This document shows positions 62,608 through 64,000 of a stretch of 64,000 nt of DNA, piece after piece. The notes below the pieces were generated by a model that searched no databases, was not told where the DNA came from, and saw nothing but the letters and a program-made list of their open reading frames with translations. Positions within the stretch are counted from its first letter, which is position 1, and the number at the start of each line of letters is the position of its first letter. This DNA is from Roseitranquillus sp963776845 (GTDB taxonomy: Bacteria; Pseudomonadota; Alphaproteobacteria; Rhodobacterales; Rhodobacteraceae), in assembly GCA_963776845.1 (NCBI GenBank), contig CAVZOJ010000003.1, forward strand, positions 620,001 through 684,000, written 5' to 3'. The position numbers were made by a program, and so were the translations under genes.

Positions 62608-63377
62608 GCCGAGAAGAAGAGCTCGGTCAGGACGTAGTTCGACGCGAGAATCAGGACCGAGGACGAGACGACGGCCCGCGTCGTCGCCCTGCCGACCCCC
62701 CTTGCACCGCGGTCCGAGTTCATGCCGTGATAGCACCCCATCAGCGCCACGATGAAGCCGAACACCGCCGCCTTGACCAGACCGGAGACCACGTCCGCAG
62801 TCTCCAGAAAATCCAGTGTGTTTCGCATGTAGGCCGCGGCATTGAAGTCGAGGCGAGAGGTTCCGACCAGCCAGCCGCCCATGATGCCGATGACGTCGCC
62901 GACTCCAGCGAGCACCGGCAGCGTCAGCGTCGCGGCAAGAACCCGCGGAACGGTGAGGTACTTCATCGGATTGGTCGACAGGGTGACGAGCGCATCGATC
63001 TGCTCGGTCACCCGCATCGTACCGATCTCCGCGGCGATGGCGGCCGCGACGCGACCTGCGACCATCAGCCCGGTCAGGACCGGACCAAGCTCGCGCACCA
63101 TGCCGATCGCGACGATGGACGGCACCACCGATTCTGCGTTGAAGCGCGCGCCACCGGCATAGATCTGCAGCGCCAGCGCACCGCCGGTGAAGAGCGTGGT
63201 CAGTGCGACGACCGGCAGGCTGAACCATCCGATGGCCAGCACCTGCTGTCCGAACTCGCGCAGGTAGAACGGCGGCCGGACGAGGTGCGACAGCGTGGAG
63301 GCGGCAAAGAGCGCGATCTCGCCGAGGCCGGCGAGCAGGCGCAGCGTGGCTGCGCCGAGCGCGATGAGCGACGTCAT
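62604..63377 (-). CDS. Mla-type ABC transporter permease (second system)
   Basis: The 257-residue MlaE-family protein has about five membrane helices and the motifs FTGGALALQIYAGGARFNAE, MVRELGPVLTGLMVAGRVAA and the coupling loop EQIDALVTLSTNPMKYL. It lacks the N-terminal STAS domain found in the other permease. ATG 63377 overlaps the alr stop (4 bp), so alr, permease and ATPase form one transcript. Confidence 0.9.
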   Translation of the reverse strand: MTSLIALGAATLRLLAGLGEIALFAASTLSHLVRPPFYLREFGQQVLAIGWFSLPVVALTTLFTGGALALQIYAGGARFNAESVVPSIVAIGMVRELGPVLTGLMVAGRVAAAIAAEIGTMRVTEQIDALVTLSTNPMKYLTVPRVLAATLTLPVLAGVGDVIGIMGGWLVGTSRLDFNAAAYMRNTLDFLETADVVSGLVKAAVFGFIVALMGCYHGMNSDRGARGVGRATTRAVVSSSVLILASNYVLTELFFSA

Positions 63378-64000
63378 CCGCTGACGTAGCGGCGGCCGTA
63401 CCGGCGCCCGAGCGACGTCAGGATCTCGTAGCCAATAGTGCCCGCCGCGTCGGCGACCTCGTCGACGGTCTGCTTGGGTCCAAGGATGTCGAGCGTCCCC
63501 GGCACCGTGTCGAGATGCGTGACGTCGACCGTGAGCAGGTCCATCGAGACCCGGCCGACGAGCGGGCAGGGGACGTCGCCGGCCCAGACTTGGGCGCGAT
63601 TGCCCATGGCGCGGATCAGGCCGTCGGCGTAGCCGCCCTGCAGCGTCGCCGTTCGTGTCGGCCCCGGAGCGGTCCAAGCGGCGCCGTAGCCGACGATCTC
63701 CCCCGCGGCGACGTCGCGCACTTGGATCACCGGCAGCGACAGCCGGACCACGGGCCGCGCCTCGGCGAACGGCAGGCCGCCATAGAGGCCAATGCCCGGT
63801 CGCGTCACCTCGAAATGCCAGTCGGGCCCGAGAAGAATGCCCCCCGTCGCCGCGAGCGAGCGCGGCGCGGCCAGGCCTTCGGTCATCTCGCGGAAGGCTT
63901 CGAGCTGCCGCGCGTTCAACGGGTGGTCGAGCTCGTCGGCGCAGGCGAGGTGGCTCATCACCAGCCGCGCGTCCGCCAGCTCGTCCCTCAGCGATGCCCA
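63374..64000 (-). CDS. alr: Alanine racemase, C-terminal part
   Basis: Only the last 208 codons are inside the window; the gene continues beyond its right edge. Seen are the end of the TIM-barrel (VMSHLACADELDHPLN, RPGIGLYGGLPF) and the C-terminal beta domain with catalytic tyrosine in GYGAAWTAPGPTRTATLQGG and the conserved GRVSMDLLTVDV. The PLP lysine lies outside. The enzyme makes D-alanine for peptidoglycan. The reading ends at 63374, overlapping the permease start. Confidence 0.93.
   Translation of the reverse strand, partial: WASLRDELADARLVMSHLACADELDHPLNARQLEAFREMTEGLAAPRSLAATGGILLGPDWHFEVTRPGIGLYGGLPFAEARPVVRLSLPVIQVRDVAAGEIVGYGAAWTAPGPTRTATLQGGYADGLIRAMGNRAQVWAGDVPCPLVGRVSMDLLTVDVTHLDTVPGTLDILGPKQTVDEVADAAGTIGYEILTSLGRRYGRRYVSG

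Overview
The window looks like chromosomal DNA of a high-GC alphaproteobacterium, most likely of the Rhodobacterales. The reasons are the RcGTA-like and DUF6441/DUF2793 phage genes, a VPLPA-type PEP-CTERM tail, the order purF-cvpA-radA-ABC transporter-alr, and the style of the insertion sequences. The assignment rests on recognised gene content only; no search was run.

Left core (1-24.99 kb): nth, a PfkB sugar kinase and a HIT protein form one short operon. They are followed by a SLC13-type anion transporter, a membrane-anchored chemotaxis receptor, an ABC ATPase, a small zinc-finger protein, a MscS channel, polA, a photolyase, a cyclopropane fatty acid synthase and a GGCT-Nudix fusion. A four-gene Mla-type lipid transport operon (permease, ATPase, MCE protein, lipoprotein) comes next, then L-lactate dehydrogenase, a divergent TetR/NAD(P)-binding pair with two palindromic operators, a cysteine synthase and tRNA-Ser(GGA).

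Accessory region (25.0-49.6 kb): it begins 27 bp after the tRNA and is crowded with broken mobile DNA. Two direct IS21-type copies lie 20.7 kb apart and both stop at the same internal base of istA. Between and beyond them lie two decayed prophage/GTA-like segments with chimeric genes at deletion joints, a toxin-antitoxin pair, a nested IS1111-in-IS110 insertion that destroyed a PHB-depolymerase-type gene, several IS5, ISL3 and IS1634 remnants, an intact phaC and a gtrB/gtrA pair. The most striking feature is a family of short palindromic inserts (about 42-75 bp) with an invariant CCAGTGG centre but different, fully complementary arms. Five independent inserts (seven copies) sit inside transposase genes of four different IS types.

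Right core (50.1-64 kb): a transglutaminase/DUF2126 protein, a fused circularly permuted ATP-grasp/alpha-E protein and a second transglutaminase form one operon. On the other strand lie an SDR gene, a PEP-CTERM relic, purF, cvpA, radA, a small membrane protein, a second Mla-type ATPase/permease pair and the C-terminal part of alr.

Caution: many conserved core genes carry single-base insertions that double an existing base (polA four times, cysK-like once, DUF2126 twice, a small periplasmic gene once). Sequencing error is the simplest explanation, but real decay cannot be excluded from sequence alone.
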